Shown in pieces: positions 18,728-27,807 of a DNA stretch of 64,000 nucleotides. Source of the stretch: CAZVGZ01 sp964627605 (GTDB taxonomy: Bacteria > Latescibacterota > MWCZ01 > CAZVGZ01). The stretch spans positions 62,001 through 126,000 of the forward strand of contig CAZVGZ010000003.1 of NCBI GenBank assembly GCA_964627605.1. Reading direction: 5' to 3'. Below the pieces are notes generated by a model that made no database searches, was not told the DNA's origin, and worked only from the letters and a program-made list of their open reading frames with translations. Within the stretch, counting starts at the first letter, position 1. Every line of letters begins with the position of its first letter. Both the position numbers and the translations under genes were made by a program.

Positions 18728-20020
18728 ATGAACCGTCGAAATCCACATCTGATTCGAACCGCTCTGGTGGTTACGCTTGTTGGAACATGTTTGTTCCACG
18801 CCGCTGATGCGGTCGCCCAAGGGCCGAAAGGGCCGATGCAGGCTGGTCACCTTTTGGAAAGGGCGACTGACTTGCTTGATCGCACTACTTCGGACTGGGA
18901 TCGCGTGCGTCGGGATGGCAAAAAAGTCCCAAGGGTGGTCAAGGAGCAGCTTCAGCTTGCTGCTACGCTGCTTGTAAGGGCGCAGGCCGCGCTGGCGAAC
19001 GGTGACCGAAGAAAGGCCGAAAATCTTGCTACCCAGGCGCTCGGCCTGGTAGAACGCGCCCGTTTTGAGTTGGGAGATCGTGGCCCCTCACCTGGACCGA
19101 TAAACTACGCCCATCGAGCCATCGACAGGGCTTCTGATGCCGTGGAGCAGGCGATGCGTGAGATGGGTCCAGATCACGTCAATGTTGAGGCGCTCAGGCG
19201 ACAATTGGACAGAGCCAAAGAGAATGTGCTGCGTGGTCGTCCTGAAATCGTCATGCACCTCTTACGATCCATTGAGGCGCAGGCTCGAGCGTTTTCGCGA
19301 GGCCATAGGTCGCCGGAGTTTTCGGATCGGCGACGTGAAACGTTGACGCTCATTGCCGGACGCGCGGTTCGGCGAGCCGAGACATTGACAGCCGCCGGTG
19401 CAGACGAGCGTTCCCGCCGACTAGTTGCGTTGGCCAAGGAACATTTTGGTCTTGCTACCTCCGAACCTGACGACAACAGAGCCTTGAGACTGTTGGAGCT
19501 GAGCGCCCGCGAGGCTGATCGGGTGATTAGAACGCTTGATCGGCAAGGGTTCCACCACGATCGGATTGCACGCACGGTGGAGCGTGCCAGATCAGCAGCG
19601 CAAAGAGCGTTGGAGGCCGCTGCCGAGATCGGTGATGATGATGCTCTGACCGCTCTCGCTCAGCAGTCTGAGAGACTAGCACATCAATCCACTGAGCTTC
19701 TGGAGTCAGGCGATCCTGAAGGAGCGCTCGGGCTTGCCCACAGGGCGCGAGTAGTGGCCTCACAAGTCGTGGCGCAGGCGATTGGCGGAATTGATGCACA
19801 GGATGCTAAAAAAACTCTGGATAGGATCGACCGGATTTTGGTGCAGGCCCAACAAGCGGCTCGTACCGAAGCGCAGATCGAGTTGATCGGAAAGGCAGCG
19901 TCCATGCAGGAGACAGCGCGGAGGGCGCTTGTCGACGGTGATCTGACTCAGGCGATGGCTCGAACCCGTGTGGCAGCGCGGATGGCGAGGCGCGCTATGG
20001 CTCTTGTCGACCAACCCTGA
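18728..20020 (+). CDS. Exported alpha-helical repeat protein, unknown function
   Basis: The protein has 430 residues. An N-terminal signal peptide (TALVVTLVGTCLFHAADAVAQ) ends with an AxA-type site near residue 31. The rest is almost wholly helical, with repeating Ala/Arg/Glu-rich segments such as LLVRAQAALANGDRRKAENLATQ and later similar blocks, resembling tandem helical hairpins like degenerate TPRs. No catalytic motif is visible. It is followed, 64 bases on, by a lipoprotein gene and an outer-membrane beta-barrel gene, so a cell-envelope role is likely. I do not recognise the family. Confidence 0.75.
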   Translation: MNRRNPHLIRTALVVTLVGTCLFHAADAVAQGPKGPMQAGHLLERATDLLDRTTSDWDRVRRDGKKVPRVVKEQLQLAATLLVRAQAALANGDRRKAENLATQALGLVERARFELGDRGPSPGPINYAHRAIDRASDAVEQAMREMGPDHVNVEALRRQLDRAKENVLRGRPEIVMHLLRSIEAQARAFSRGHRSPEFSDRRRETLTLIAGRAVRRAETLTAAGADERSRRLVALAKEHFGLATSEPDDNRALRLLELSAREADRVIRTLDRQGFHHDRIARTVERARSAAQRALEAAAEIGDDDALTALAQQSERLAHQSTELLESGDPEGALGLAHRARVVASQVVAQAIGGIDAQDAKKTLDRIDRILVQAQQAARTEAQIELIGKAASMQETARRALVDGDLTQAMARTRVAARMARRAMALVDQP

Positions 20021-20084
20021 GCGGATCGGTTTGCCGTACCATGTAGCTCCTGAACGGGATGGCGTGTACATTGGGGTGAATGTC

Positions 20085-20513
20085 ATGCCACGCCTACGTC
20101 GTTGGTCCCACTGCATCACTTATTCGGCGCGGGTTGGACTGATGTTTCTGTCGTTAGTGGGTTTGGGCTGTGCAGCTCGCTCCAGCACTAACGTTCGACC
20201 GGAGAATCCCTCTGTTTCATACCTGCCTACCTCCGAGTTCGACGACGCCATTATGGTTGAGTTGGCTCACATCTACGCAGAAGTCCGCACGCGGCCAGTG
20301 CCTGAGGCTGTTGTTGCCGAAGCAGACGCTTTGGCTAAGGAGGCTCAGGTCGTCTATCTGCTGGGGCAGATTGAACTCGGCGAGGAGCTGCTCATCGAGG
20401 CCATCGCCCTTTACGGCGACCGCAGCGCTAGCGGGGCTGCTGATAGTGGGAGCCTCGGCGAAGACCGAAGCGCTGGAGACCGGCCTGCGGTTGGGGACGG
20501 ACCTGATCGGTGA
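20085..20513 (+). CDS. Putative small lipoprotein, helical
   Basis: The protein is up to 142 residues from the ATG at 20085. A hydrophobic N-terminal segment ends at LVGLGC-AARSS, a loose lipobox. The middle is helical (MVELAHIYAEVRTRPVPEAV, then VVYLLGQIELGEELLIEAIALY). The last ~30 residues are Gly/Asp/Ser-rich and low in complexity, and they lie over the signal-peptide coding part of the next gene in another frame. This suggests that the original stop, near residue 112, was lost or that a small indel occurred. The function is unknown; the context suggests a partner of the beta-barrel protein. Confidence 0.6.
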   Translation: MPRLRRWSHCITYSARVGLMFLSLVGLGCAARSSTNVRPENPSVSYLPTSEFDDAIMVELAHIYAEVRTRPVPEAVVAEADALAKEAQVVYLLGQIELGEELLIEAIALYGDRSASGAADSGSLGEDRSAGDRPAVGDGPDR

Positions 20514-21639
20514 ACGGTTCACGATAGTTGACGAAGACACGCTCGACCTGGAGAAAGAAAGCCGCGTCGGACTGGACCTGAACCATATGGCACACATCGG
20601 TCGGTCGGACTTGCTGCTTAATAACCGGTTTACGATTGGTACCAGCTCTTTTCGTGGGGCTCTTCGCGCCGCAGCCAAATGCACGACAGGCTCCCTGACC
20701 GCTCTCGGCGCTAACGCCGATGTGGTGGTGAGGCGATATCACGACACTGGAGATGGTCTTCGCTCTCACGTCGTCTACGCCGACCTGCGCGGACACTCCG
20801 GCACGCCGCTGGCTCTCACGACGACTCTGGGAGTTGAGTCGCGCATCGGACAGATTCGATACTCTACCCCGTCATCACTTCAGCGGAGCAGTTGGATTCA
20901 CAGCCACGACGCCTACATCGAGTGGCTTCCCGGTTGGAGAATCTGGCAATTCAGAGTGGGCGCAGATCGGGAGATCGTCCCTGATTCCACAGGACTTGGC
21001 TACATCGCTGCCCGTGGTAATCTATTCGGTGAACTGCCGTTGGATTGGCCTTACCGGGCTACGATCGACCTGTCCACTGAAATACGTCGGTACAAAGACA
21101 CATCGCTCAGGCCGCATTTTGGCGAATATGGCGGCACGGCTCGGTTTGGCCGGTCGCTGGGTGACCGCTGGTCTCTGTCGCTAACGGTTCCGGTCTCCAT
21201 CGTCACCTACCAGCCAGCTGACAGCGTCTATGCAAATACCAAGAATATGAGTGCTAAAGCGGAGCTGGAGTGGATGATCGCAGGGCTCTATTTGAGAGCT
21301 GGCCCAGAGGTCGATTTTCAACGTTCGTCTACGACCAGCGGAGAAGACTATTATCAGTGGGCTGCAGCGCTGGGGGTGGACACGCCGTTCGGATCTGCCG
21401 GATTTATGACCTTTTCTGCGTCCGCTGGGCGAAGGAGCTACTCCGACGCCGACGTACCGCTTTTTACGAGCTACAGTTTCGTGCAGGCGACCCTGTTTAC
21501 TGCTGCGGAATATTGGGGTGTGGATGCCGATCTGTTTCTGGACGTAAGGCGCGAGAGCCACGACGACTCGTCCGAAGACACGACGATTCTCCTGTTTACT
21601 TTCGATATTGCGCGCACGTTATGGAGACAGCACCTCTAA
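20371..21639 (+). CDS. Outer-membrane beta-barrel-like protein
   Basis: The frame could start at the TTG at 20371, giving 422 residues with a signal peptide ending near LLIVGASA-KTEA. No ATG is suitably placed, so the start is uncertain, and the 143-base overlap with the lipoprotein gene hints at a frameshift or translational coupling. The mature region alternates short amphipathic beta strands with Gly/Tyr/Trp turns (for example ESRIGQIRYST, RATIDLSTEIRRYKD, RWSLSLTVPVSIVTYQ), as in surface beta-barrels. No specific porin family is evident. It is the last gene of the plus-strand group starting at 18728. Confidence 0.6.
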   Translation: MNSARSCSSRPSPFTATAALAGLLIVGASAKTEALETGLRLGTDLIGERFTIVDEDTLDLEKESRVGLDLNHMAHIGRSDLLLNNRFTIGTSSFRGALRAAAKCTTGSLTALGANADVVVRRYHDTGDGLRSHVVYADLRGHSGTPLALTTTLGVESRIGQIRYSTPSSLQRSSWIHSHDAYIEWLPGWRIWQFRVGADREIVPDSTGLGYIAARGNLFGELPLDWPYRATIDLSTEIRRYKDTSLRPHFGEYGGTARFGRSLGDRWSLSLTVPVSIVTYQPADSVYANTKNMSAKAELEWMIAGLYLRAGPEVDFQRSSTTSGEDYYQWAAALGVDTPFGSAGFMTFSASAGRRSYSDADVPLFTSYSFVQATLFTAAEYWGVDADLFLDVRRESHDDSSEDTTILLFTFDIARTLWRQHL

Positions 21640-21706
21640 ATCCCGGCACCTCCATTAGCTTCTCGCCCAAGCTGCCTACCTTCGTAAGTCATTGGTTTGC
21701 TGAGGT

Positions 21707-22489
21707 CTACTTGAAATATTTTGCCGCCAGTTCCCTGAACATCGGCAGCGCTGGCGATAGGTTGATCTCGTTGAACTCAATCGCCAACCCGCCGGAAAAC
21801 CCGCAGCCTCCCAGTCGTGAGAAGACATCCTCCCAGTCGATGTTCCCATCGCTTGGCCCCAGGTGTTGATCGTCGGTTCCGTCGTTGTCAGCAATGTGCA
21901 GGTATACGATTTCGTCGCCGCAGACCTCGATAAACTCCTCTGTGTTGCCAGTTACGTGGGAGTGACCTACATCCAGCGCCATCGCCACGCTGTCAGATCG
22001 TAGCTGATCGAAAAAATCCACGAACGTCTGAGGCTCCACGGCCACCGGGTTATCGTAGTGGCAGTAGGTGTCGTTTTCAAGCGCCAGGGTCACACCGAAC
22101 CGCTCAAGCTCTTGGACAACCGATCCGACGATGGCGACAGAGTTGTCGACGGCCCTGTCTAGATCATCATCGGGCACCCGGCCCAAATGCGCCACTAACA
22201 TCTTGGCTCCCATTTTGTGAGCGGACCGTACTGCGCTTTTGAGTAGACGGGTGCCTGTCGGGACGTCGGTAAGCCCCAAATCCCATTCACCTGTATACGG
22301 CGCGTGATAGGCCACATTCATTCCGGCAGTTGGCGCTAGTTTGGCTATCTCTGCTAACTCGGCATCGGTGAACTCGTGCGCAAACCACTCCACTCCGTCG
22401 CAACCATAATCAGAGGCTTTGGTCAATGCGTCGTCTATGGTGTCCCATTCAAAATGGACACTGCTGAGACCTAACTGTGTGCCGAACAT
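21707..22489 (-). CDS. Sugar phosphate isomerase/epimerase (xylose isomerase-like TIM barrel)
   Basis: The protein is 260 residues from the ATG at 22489, which has a GAAGGA ribosome binding site. A longer open frame upstream has no family sequence. TIM-barrel strands and metal ligands are visible: YGCDGVEWFAHE, AYHAPYTG, LVAHLG, TLALENDTY, MALDVGHSH, VYLHIADNDGTDDQHLGPSDG and a final IEFNE. Members isomerise or epimerise sugars or act as endonuclease IV-like enzymes; the HIADNDG with DQHLGPSDG pattern suits the sugar isomerase group. It faces the plus-strand isomerase genes across a 227-base divergent promoter region. Confidence 0.85.
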   Translation of the reverse strand: MFGTQLGLSSVHFEWDTIDDALTKASDYGCDGVEWFAHEFTDAELAEIAKLAPTAGMNVAYHAPYTGEWDLGLTDVPTGTRLLKSAVRSAHKMGAKMLVAHLGRVPDDDLDRAVDNSVAIVGSVVQELERFGVTLALENDTYCHYDNPVAVEPQTFVDFFDQLRSDSVAMALDVGHSHVTGNTEEFIEVCGDEIVYLHIADNDGTDDQHLGPSDGNIDWEDVFSRLGGCGFSGGLAIEFNEINLSPALPMFRELAAKYFK

Positions 22490-22716
22490 TGTCGGGTCCT
22501 TCCGTTGTCGTGCGGGTTTGTCTGTCAAACTCAGGTGTAATGTAAGATGTGAGACCTTCGGGTGTTGCGTGCGGGTGTTTACTAAACGCGGTTTGGAGGT
22601 GTCTGTTGCCCTGTCATGGCTACCTGGCGTGTGGTATATTTGAGGTTGTCCCAGGCATGTAGCGCCATTCAGTTTTCCAATACTGAATGGCAAACCACCG
22701 CAAAGAAAGGCAAAAC

Positions 22717-23520
22717 ATGAAGTTGGGATGCAGCACCTTGTTGTATGGCGGGTTCGATCTGCCCACCACGCTCAAGGGGATCAGCGACGCCGGTTATGCC
22801 GCCATCGAGTTGTGCCAGATAGGCGGAATGGCTGAGCATCTGCCCGACAGTCTCTCAGAGGACGAGTACCGTGACATAGCGAAAATGGCAGCAGATAATG
22901 GTCTGGTGATCGAGTCCATTGGCTCCAGCACCAGTCTGCTGGATGAAGACGCTCGCAAGATTTTTATCAAACGCATGGAGGCCGGCACTATTCTCGGCGC
23001 GCCTGCGATCACAAGCGGCTCCGGCGGGGCGTCGGATGACGACGAGAGCTTTGCTGAGGTTGTCAAGGTGCTGACTGAGCTCGGGAAAGTTTCTGCTGAC
23101 ACCGGAGTTAAGCTCAGTATCAAGCCTCACGTCGGCTGCTCGGTCTACAACACCGAGAGCTCGCTTAGATTCATGAACGAAGTTGATCCGGAGTGGATCG
23201 GGCTCAATGTCGATGGAAGCCATCTGTGGCGCACACCGGTGCCAGAGGTGCCAGAAGACAGTGTCGCCAGCCTCGCGCCCTACATCGTCACTGGGCGTAT
23301 TCGCGACACGCTGAGCCACGAGAAGCCCATCGGTCCGGTTCCCACGCAGGTTCCAGGGGGCGGTGCGATGAATCTACCTGCTGTCTGTGATGCGTTCAAG
23401 AAAGTCGATGGTCTGGAATACATCACTCTCGAAATAGTCGGCATGAAAGAGATGTCGGCAGATGAGGTCAAAGACGTCGTCGATACGGCGAAAAGCGTCC
23501 TGGACCCTTATCTGGCGTAG
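22717..23520 (+). CDS. Sugar phosphate isomerase/epimerase family protein
   Basis: The protein is 267 residues from the ATG at 22717 (AAAGGCAAAAC spacing). Barrel features include GCSTLLYGGFDLPTTLKGIS at the N-terminus, AGYAAIELCQIGG, a LSIKPHVGCSVYNT segment in place of the usual ENH, and LNVDGSHLWR with a likely metal Asp/His. The sequence is distinct from the other barrels in the cluster, so it is a diverged member rather than a recent copy. It starts the plus-strand run of barrel genes. The substrate is unknown. Confidence 0.82.
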   Translation: MKLGCSTLLYGGFDLPTTLKGISDAGYAAIELCQIGGMAEHLPDSLSEDEYRDIAKMAADNGLVIESIGSSTSLLDEDARKIFIKRMEAGTILGAPAITSGSGGASDDDESFAEVVKVLTELGKVSADTGVKLSIKPHVGCSVYNTESSLRFMNEVDPEWIGLNVDGSHLWRTPVPEVPEDSVASLAPYIVTGRIRDTLSHEKPIGPVPTQVPGGGAMNLPAVCDAFKKVDGLEYITLEIVGMKEMSADEVKDVVDTAKSVLDPYLA

Positions 23521-23547
23521 GTTTTTGATTCAGGTCATTACCGAACG

Positions 23548-23579
23548 AAAAGGCGCACATGAGGGATTGTGTGCCCTTT
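23548..23579 (+). terminator. Possible intrinsic terminator or mRNA hairpin
   Basis: AAAGGCGCACA and TGTGTGCCCTTT can pair across an 8-base loop with one bulge and one G-U pair, just after the stop at 23520. A T-run (TTTTTTT) comes only about 13 bases later, so termination is uncertain; the hairpin may instead protect the upstream message. Confidence 0.4.
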
Positions 23580-23682
23580 CAGTTTAGGTGCTTTTTTTGC
23601 GCGAAGACGCCTGTTGGAGCAGTATCTCCTCCGGCCGCTTCGCTCGATATACCAGAGTGACTGCAACAAAAGGAAGAAGAAA

Positions 23683-24465
23683 ATGGGCCACCTCAAAGTC
23701 GGTGTCATGATCGAATCGTTTAGAATGGGGATAAGAAGCGGCATTGAGCAGGCCGCGAGAATTGGAGCCGACGGTTTTCAGGTCTACACGACCAATGGCG
23801 AGATGCATCCTGACAACCTCTCGCAGTCCGGCCGCAAGGATTTCCTTGGTTTCGTCGCAGGCCAGGGGCTGACCATATCAGCGCTCTGTGGAGATTTCGG
23901 CAAGCCCTACGACAAAGAGGAGGGGTTGGAAGAACTGATCACTGAGAGCAAAAAAGTGATCGATCTGGCTGTCGATCTAAAGACTTCGATTATCACCACC
24001 CACATCGGCGTTGTCGATTCCGACAAGAACGCCCCCACCAGAGCGATAATGGCCGACGCACTTAACGAGCTTGGTGCCCACGCCGACGAGCGTGAGGTCA
24101 AGTTCGCAACTGAGACCGGCCCTGAGACCGGTGAAATTTTGGCCGATTTTATCACAGGGCTAAAAACCGACGCCATCGGCGCAAACTTTGATCCCGCCAA
24201 TCTGGCGATGAACGGCTTTGACGTGATTTCAAGCCTAAAAGCGCTGCGTCCCCATACTGTCCACACCCACGCCAAAGACGGTATTCAGCGCGACGACGGC
24301 AGCGGCGAGGAGGTGCCGTTGGGCGATGGTGCGGTACCTTGGGAAGAGTACATCGGCTATATGGATGAGACTGACTACGAAGGATTTTACACTATAGAAC
24401 GCGAGGTCGGCGATGACCCCGCATCTGACATTGTCCGGGCAAAGGAATTTCTTGATAGATGGTAA
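23683..24465 (+). CDS. Sugar phosphate isomerase/epimerase family protein
   Basis: The protein is 260 residues from the ATG at 23683, with an AAAAGGAAG ribosome binding site. The barrel is recognisable from GIEQAARIGADGFQVYTT, IITTHIGVV, FATETGPETGE, IGANFDPANLAM, HTHAKDG and a final FYTIEREVGD with the last Glu ligand. The IGANFDPANLAM segment supplies the Asp that other members use for divalent metal. The next gene, a broken haem protein, starts inside the last codons of this one (ATG at 24459), so the two were translationally coupled. The substrate is unknown. Confidence 0.86.
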   Translation: MGHLKVGVMIESFRMGIRSGIEQAARIGADGFQVYTTNGEMHPDNLSQSGRKDFLGFVAGQGLTISALCGDFGKPYDKEEGLEELITESKKVIDLAVDLKTSIITTHIGVVDSDKNAPTRAIMADALNELGAHADEREVKFATETGPETGEILADFITGLKTDAIGANFDPANLAMNGFDVISSLKALRPHTVHTHAKDGIQRDDGSGEEVPLGDGAVPWEEYIGYMDETDYEGFYTIEREVGDDPASDIVRAKEFLDRW

Positions 24466-24871
24466 AAAAATGGCCGCTGGGTCTGCTAGCGGCGGTTACA
24501 CTATCTTGCGGAGATACGACTAGCGATAGACAGAACAGCGCACCAGACAGCAAGGCTGTCGGCCCAATAAAAATGGTTATGATGGCCCGCGTGGAACCAG
24601 CATTCAAGGATATGCGAAAGCGGGTGCTTTGTGAGGTCAAGACTGACGGCGTTGCCGAGTTGCAGAGCGCATCGAGTCAGAGACGAAGTGTGTCAAAGCG
24701 CTTTCCGACGAGCAGCCACCGAAGATCTTGGCGTTGTATGACTCCTTGATCGCAGCTACCAAAACTATCGACAAGGTTGCGGATGCCCAGGATTGGGCGA
24801 GCCTTCAGGCCACCGTACGTACTCTTGCGCAAAAAACATGCGATCGCTGTCATTTTCTGGTGCGGCGGTAG
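24459..24871 (+). pseudogene. Small cytochrome c'-like lipoprotein gene, frameshifted
   Basis: The ATG overlaps the stop of the upstream barrel gene. The first frame encodes a lipoprotein signal (LLAAVTLSCGD) and a helical part up to about DGVAEL. Around 24660 the sensible reading moves to another frame (ERIESETKCVKALSDEQ), which runs to a TAG at 24869-24871 and ends with TCDRCHFLVRR, a CxxCH haem attachment site near the C-terminus as in cytochrome c' and similar four-helix haem proteins. The unshifted frame stops after 96 residues with no haem site. The whole gene would encode about 137 residues. A single indel explains the break. Assignment to a haem protein rests on the CxxCH motif and the helical pattern. 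Confidence 0.65.
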
Positions 24872-25150
24872 TGCTGGAGCGGAACCGCCGTTGGCTTGAC
24901 GGTTGAAATACGTTGGGCTGTGTGGCTTACACATACTGGCTGCTCTGAGGGGCCACTTTTTCTCCCGAACGACCAATTGGGCGTTTTGATGCGCCATGCC
25001 AGTCTGCAATCGGCTTTGTGTTAGCGTCGCAATTTTGACCGGTATCACCAGCTATATCACACGAGATCAGGTTTGGCAATACGGGGAAGCTGGAGTGCGT
25101 ATATCGCTGCCTGAGATATGACGTCCTGATTTTCCAAGGGGAGTGTTGAG

Positions 25151-25981
25151 ATGGTAGTTGGCGCGACGGTTGGGCAATTGCGGGAGGCGATTGAGGGTGA
25201 TCGGTGGGCTGAGTTGGCGGCGGCGGGGCTTGAGGTGGTGGAGGTAAAAGAGCTCGGGGGACTTGACGAACAATTACTCGAAAAATCGCGCCAGACGATT
25301 GAAGCAGCCGAGTTGAAAGTCTGGAGCGTTCATGCGCCTTTTGGTGACCAGCTTGATCTATCCAGCCCCGATCGCACCATCCGTTCCGCTGCTGTGACGG
25401 CGTGCCGAGAGGCTGCGATCAGACTGCACAGATTGGGAGGATCGGTGGTGGTGCTCCACTCCAGCCGACTGTATGCTACTACTAGCGAGAACGCTGATGA
25501 TCGCCTTCCACGGATGAGAGAGAGTCTGGAACGGATTGTCGATGAGGCTGCGCCTCTGGGAGTTAAGGCTGCAGTGGAGAACCTGGAGTGTGGCGCCTTA
25601 GGTCGCAGCGCTGACGAGTTGGAGGCTGTTTTGGAGGGCTTTGACGCGGCCCACACGGGGGTATGTCTAGATACGGGTCACGCTTTTTTGCAGCCAGCCC
25701 AAGGCGCTCAACTTGTAAGACAGATAGCTCCAAGGGTCATCACAACCCACTTTCACGACAACAACGGCAAACGTGATGAGCATCTGCTGCCAGGTGAAGG
25801 TAGTGTCGATTGGGACGGGGTTTTGGAGGCGTTGAATACAGATGTTTATTGTGGACCCATCATATTCGAACTGTTTCGCGAGGATGGGTTCTACGAACGG
25901 CAAGTGCCGAAAATGTTGAGGATCGCACAAACGCACCTTTCAAAACGAGAAGACGCGAGCTCGGTGGACGGGCTAAAATGA
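25151..25981 (+). CDS. Sugar phosphate isomerase/epimerase, copy 1 of a tandem set
   Basis: The protein has 276 residues, with a GGGGAG ribosome binding site 7 bases before the ATG. Barrel landmarks are VWSVHAPFGDQLDLSSP, VVVLHSS, KAAVENLECGALG, TGVCLDTGHAFL, TTHFHDNNGKRDEHLLPGEG and IIFELFRED. The ligands Glu (VEN), Asp/His (DTGH), His-x-Asp (HDN) and the final Glu are all present, so the enzyme should be active. Its stop overlaps the ATG of the next, broken copy (ATGA at 25978). The downstream two copies share the same landmark order, which shows gene duplication followed by divergence. Confidence 0.87.
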   Translation: MVVGATVGQLREAIEGDRWAELAAAGLEVVEVKELGGLDEQLLEKSRQTIEAAELKVWSVHAPFGDQLDLSSPDRTIRSAAVTACREAAIRLHRLGGSVVVLHSSRLYATTSENADDRLPRMRESLERIVDEAAPLGVKAAVENLECGALGRSADELEAVLEGFDAAHTGVCLDTGHAFLQPAQGAQLVRQIAPRVITTHFHDNNGKRDEHLLPGEGSVDWDGVLEALNTDVYCGPIIFELFREDGFYERQVPKMLRIAQTHLSKREDASSVDGLK

Positions 25982-26832
25982 AGGTTGGCACCTACCTCAG
26001 CGACTTTGGTAAGTAATCAGAGGAGAACGCCTGGGAGCTATTGAGCGAATACGGGATTGAATATGTGGACAGCAAGTTCGGTCAAGCCGGGAATGACGGT
26101 CGCGACGCAGCCCTTCTGGAATCGATACAGGTGCAAAGCGAGTCGCATGGTATCAATATCTGGTTTGTGCATGCGCCATTTGCGGCAGAATACTCTATAT
26201 CGTCTCCGTCTCAAGCCAACGTCGACCAAGGTGTGGAGGTCGCATTGGCGTGTGTCGATGGGTGCGCATTCCTGGGCGGATCCGGTGTCGTAACCCACTC
26301 AAGCGAGTATCTAGAAGAGTCAGAATCGCCCCGCGAACGTCTGCCCAGGGCCAAAGAGGCGCTGGCTCGGATCGTCGAGCACGCCGCGCCTCTGGGGATT
26401 CAAATCGCTGTGGAAAACCTTCCACCGCAGTGTCTCGGCGGTCGGTCGTTTGAACTGTTGGAGCTAATCGAGCCGTATGGTCGGGATGAGGTGGGATTCT
26501 GCCTTGATACAGGGCACGCGTATTTGCGTGGCGGCGAGGGGGCTACGTTGGTCGAGGCAGCGGCGCCCAATGTCATAACCACACACAATGATGGCGAGGA
26601 TGATTAACATCTTCTCCCCGGTTACGGAACCATTGATTGGGACGAGGTGACCTTTGCCATGATCAACACCGACTATACAGGTCCCATCATGTTCGAGACG
26701 GCGGGGCCAGGAACGTTTGCAGATAGAGTGGGCAGGAAGCCCTCAATCGCGAAAAGTCTTTGCGAGCGCTTGCGCGCTGCTCGTGGGGAGGTTGCCGAAC
26801 GTGGAATGCGTGTCTCGCGCTGCATGGTTTGA
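25978..26832 (+). pseudogene. Sugar phosphate isomerase/epimerase, copy 2, two in-frame TAA codons
   Basis: One frame carries the whole gene from the ATG at 25978 to 26832. A TAA at 26014-26016 follows twelve codons, and a second TAA lies at 26605-26607. Between and after them the sequence aligns with copy 3 (for example NIWFVHAPFAAEYSISSP, LGIQIAVENLPP, CLDTGHAYL, LLPGYGTIDWDEV). At TTHNDGEDD about three codons are missing relative to copies 1 and 3, which removes the His-x-Asp metal-binding pair. A functional product is therefore impossible even if the stops were suppressed. It is a decayed middle copy of a tandem triplication. Confidence 0.88.
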
Positions 26833-26882
26833 GGTCAACGTGCGAGGTCCCAAATCCCAACTAGAAACATTAAGGGGCGAAG

Positions 26883-27704
26883 ATGAAAATTGGTTGCGCG
26901 ACCCGCAGGTTTTGTGAGCAGACTGAGGAGAATACCTGGGCTGTTCTTAAGGAAGCGGGGATAGAATACGTCGATGGCGGGCTAGGCGAAGATGGCGCTG
27001 ATGGCCTTGATGACCAGCTCATGGAGACGCTTAGGGGCGACTTTGGTGCGGCAGGCATCAAGATATGGTTCGTCCACGCCCCGTTCGTAAACCCGTACGA
27101 GATATCGTCACCTGATTCCGCCAAAGTCGAGTTGGCGATAGACGCGATTCTCGCCTGCGTGAAAGGCTGTAAGGCTTTGGGAGGTGAGGGGGTCGTGATG
27201 CACGGCAGCGAGCATATCAAGGAACCGGAAACCGCTGGCAGCCACATGCCACGCGCCAAAGAGGCGCTCAAGCGAATTGTTGAATACGCCGCCCCGCTGG
27301 GGGTTACAATCGCCATAGAAAACCTGCCGCCAGGCTACCTCGGCTGCCGCTCATCAGAGCTCTTGGAGCTTACCGATCCCTACGACGTCGACCAGTTAGG
27401 CATCTGCCTCGACACAGGACACGCCAACCTTAGCGGCGGCGAGGGTGTTGATCTTATAAAAGATGTTGCGCCACTAATGGTGACCACTCATCTTCACGAC
27501 AACGACTCCACTGGCGATCAGCACCAGCTTCCAGGAGTAGGGACGATAAATTGGGACGACGTGGCCAGGGCACTGGTTGCCACCAAGTATACCGGCCCGG
27601 TGATGTTTGAAACTGCTGTCAGTGACTCATTCGAGGAGATGGTCAGGCAGATGCCCGACATCGCCACTGATCTGGTTGCCCGTCTTCGCAGTGCGCGGGG
27701 TTAG
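26883..27704 (+). CDS. Sugar phosphate isomerase/epimerase, copy 3
   Basis: The protein has 273 residues and opens MKIGCATRRFCEQTEEN. It carries the complete ligand set: KIWFVHAPFVNPYEISSP, GVVMHGSEH, TIAIENLPPGYLG, GICLDTGHANL, TTHLHDNDSTGDQHQLPGVG and VMFETAV. It is closest to the broken copy 2, which is a useful template for what that copy lost. An AAGGGGCGAAG sequence precedes the ATG. It is the last of the plus-strand barrel genes and is followed after about 100 bases by a Dabb gene. Confidence 0.88.
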   Translation: MKIGCATRRFCEQTEENTWAVLKEAGIEYVDGGLGEDGADGLDDQLMETLRGDFGAAGIKIWFVHAPFVNPYEISSPDSAKVELAIDAILACVKGCKALGGEGVVMHGSEHIKEPETAGSHMPRAKEALKRIVEYAAPLGVTIAIENLPPGYLGCRSSELLELTDPYDVDQLGICLDTGHANLSGGEGVDLIKDVAPLMVTTHLHDNDSTGDQHQLPGVGTINWDDVARALVATKYTGPVMFETAVSDSFEEMVRQMPDIATDLVARLRSARG

Positions 27705-27807
27705 TCGGCTTGGAAAAGGCACATAATTCGGGTATCTCGTCTACAAGTTCGGCAGCGTATCTCTTTTGCGCGATGTAATTCTTACGGTGAAACATTAGGA
27801 GAGAAAC

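Noticed and set aside
24459..24871. Programmed frameshift in the cytochrome c'-like gene
   Set aside because: No slippery heptamer or downstream hairpin was seen near 24660, so a random indel is preferred.
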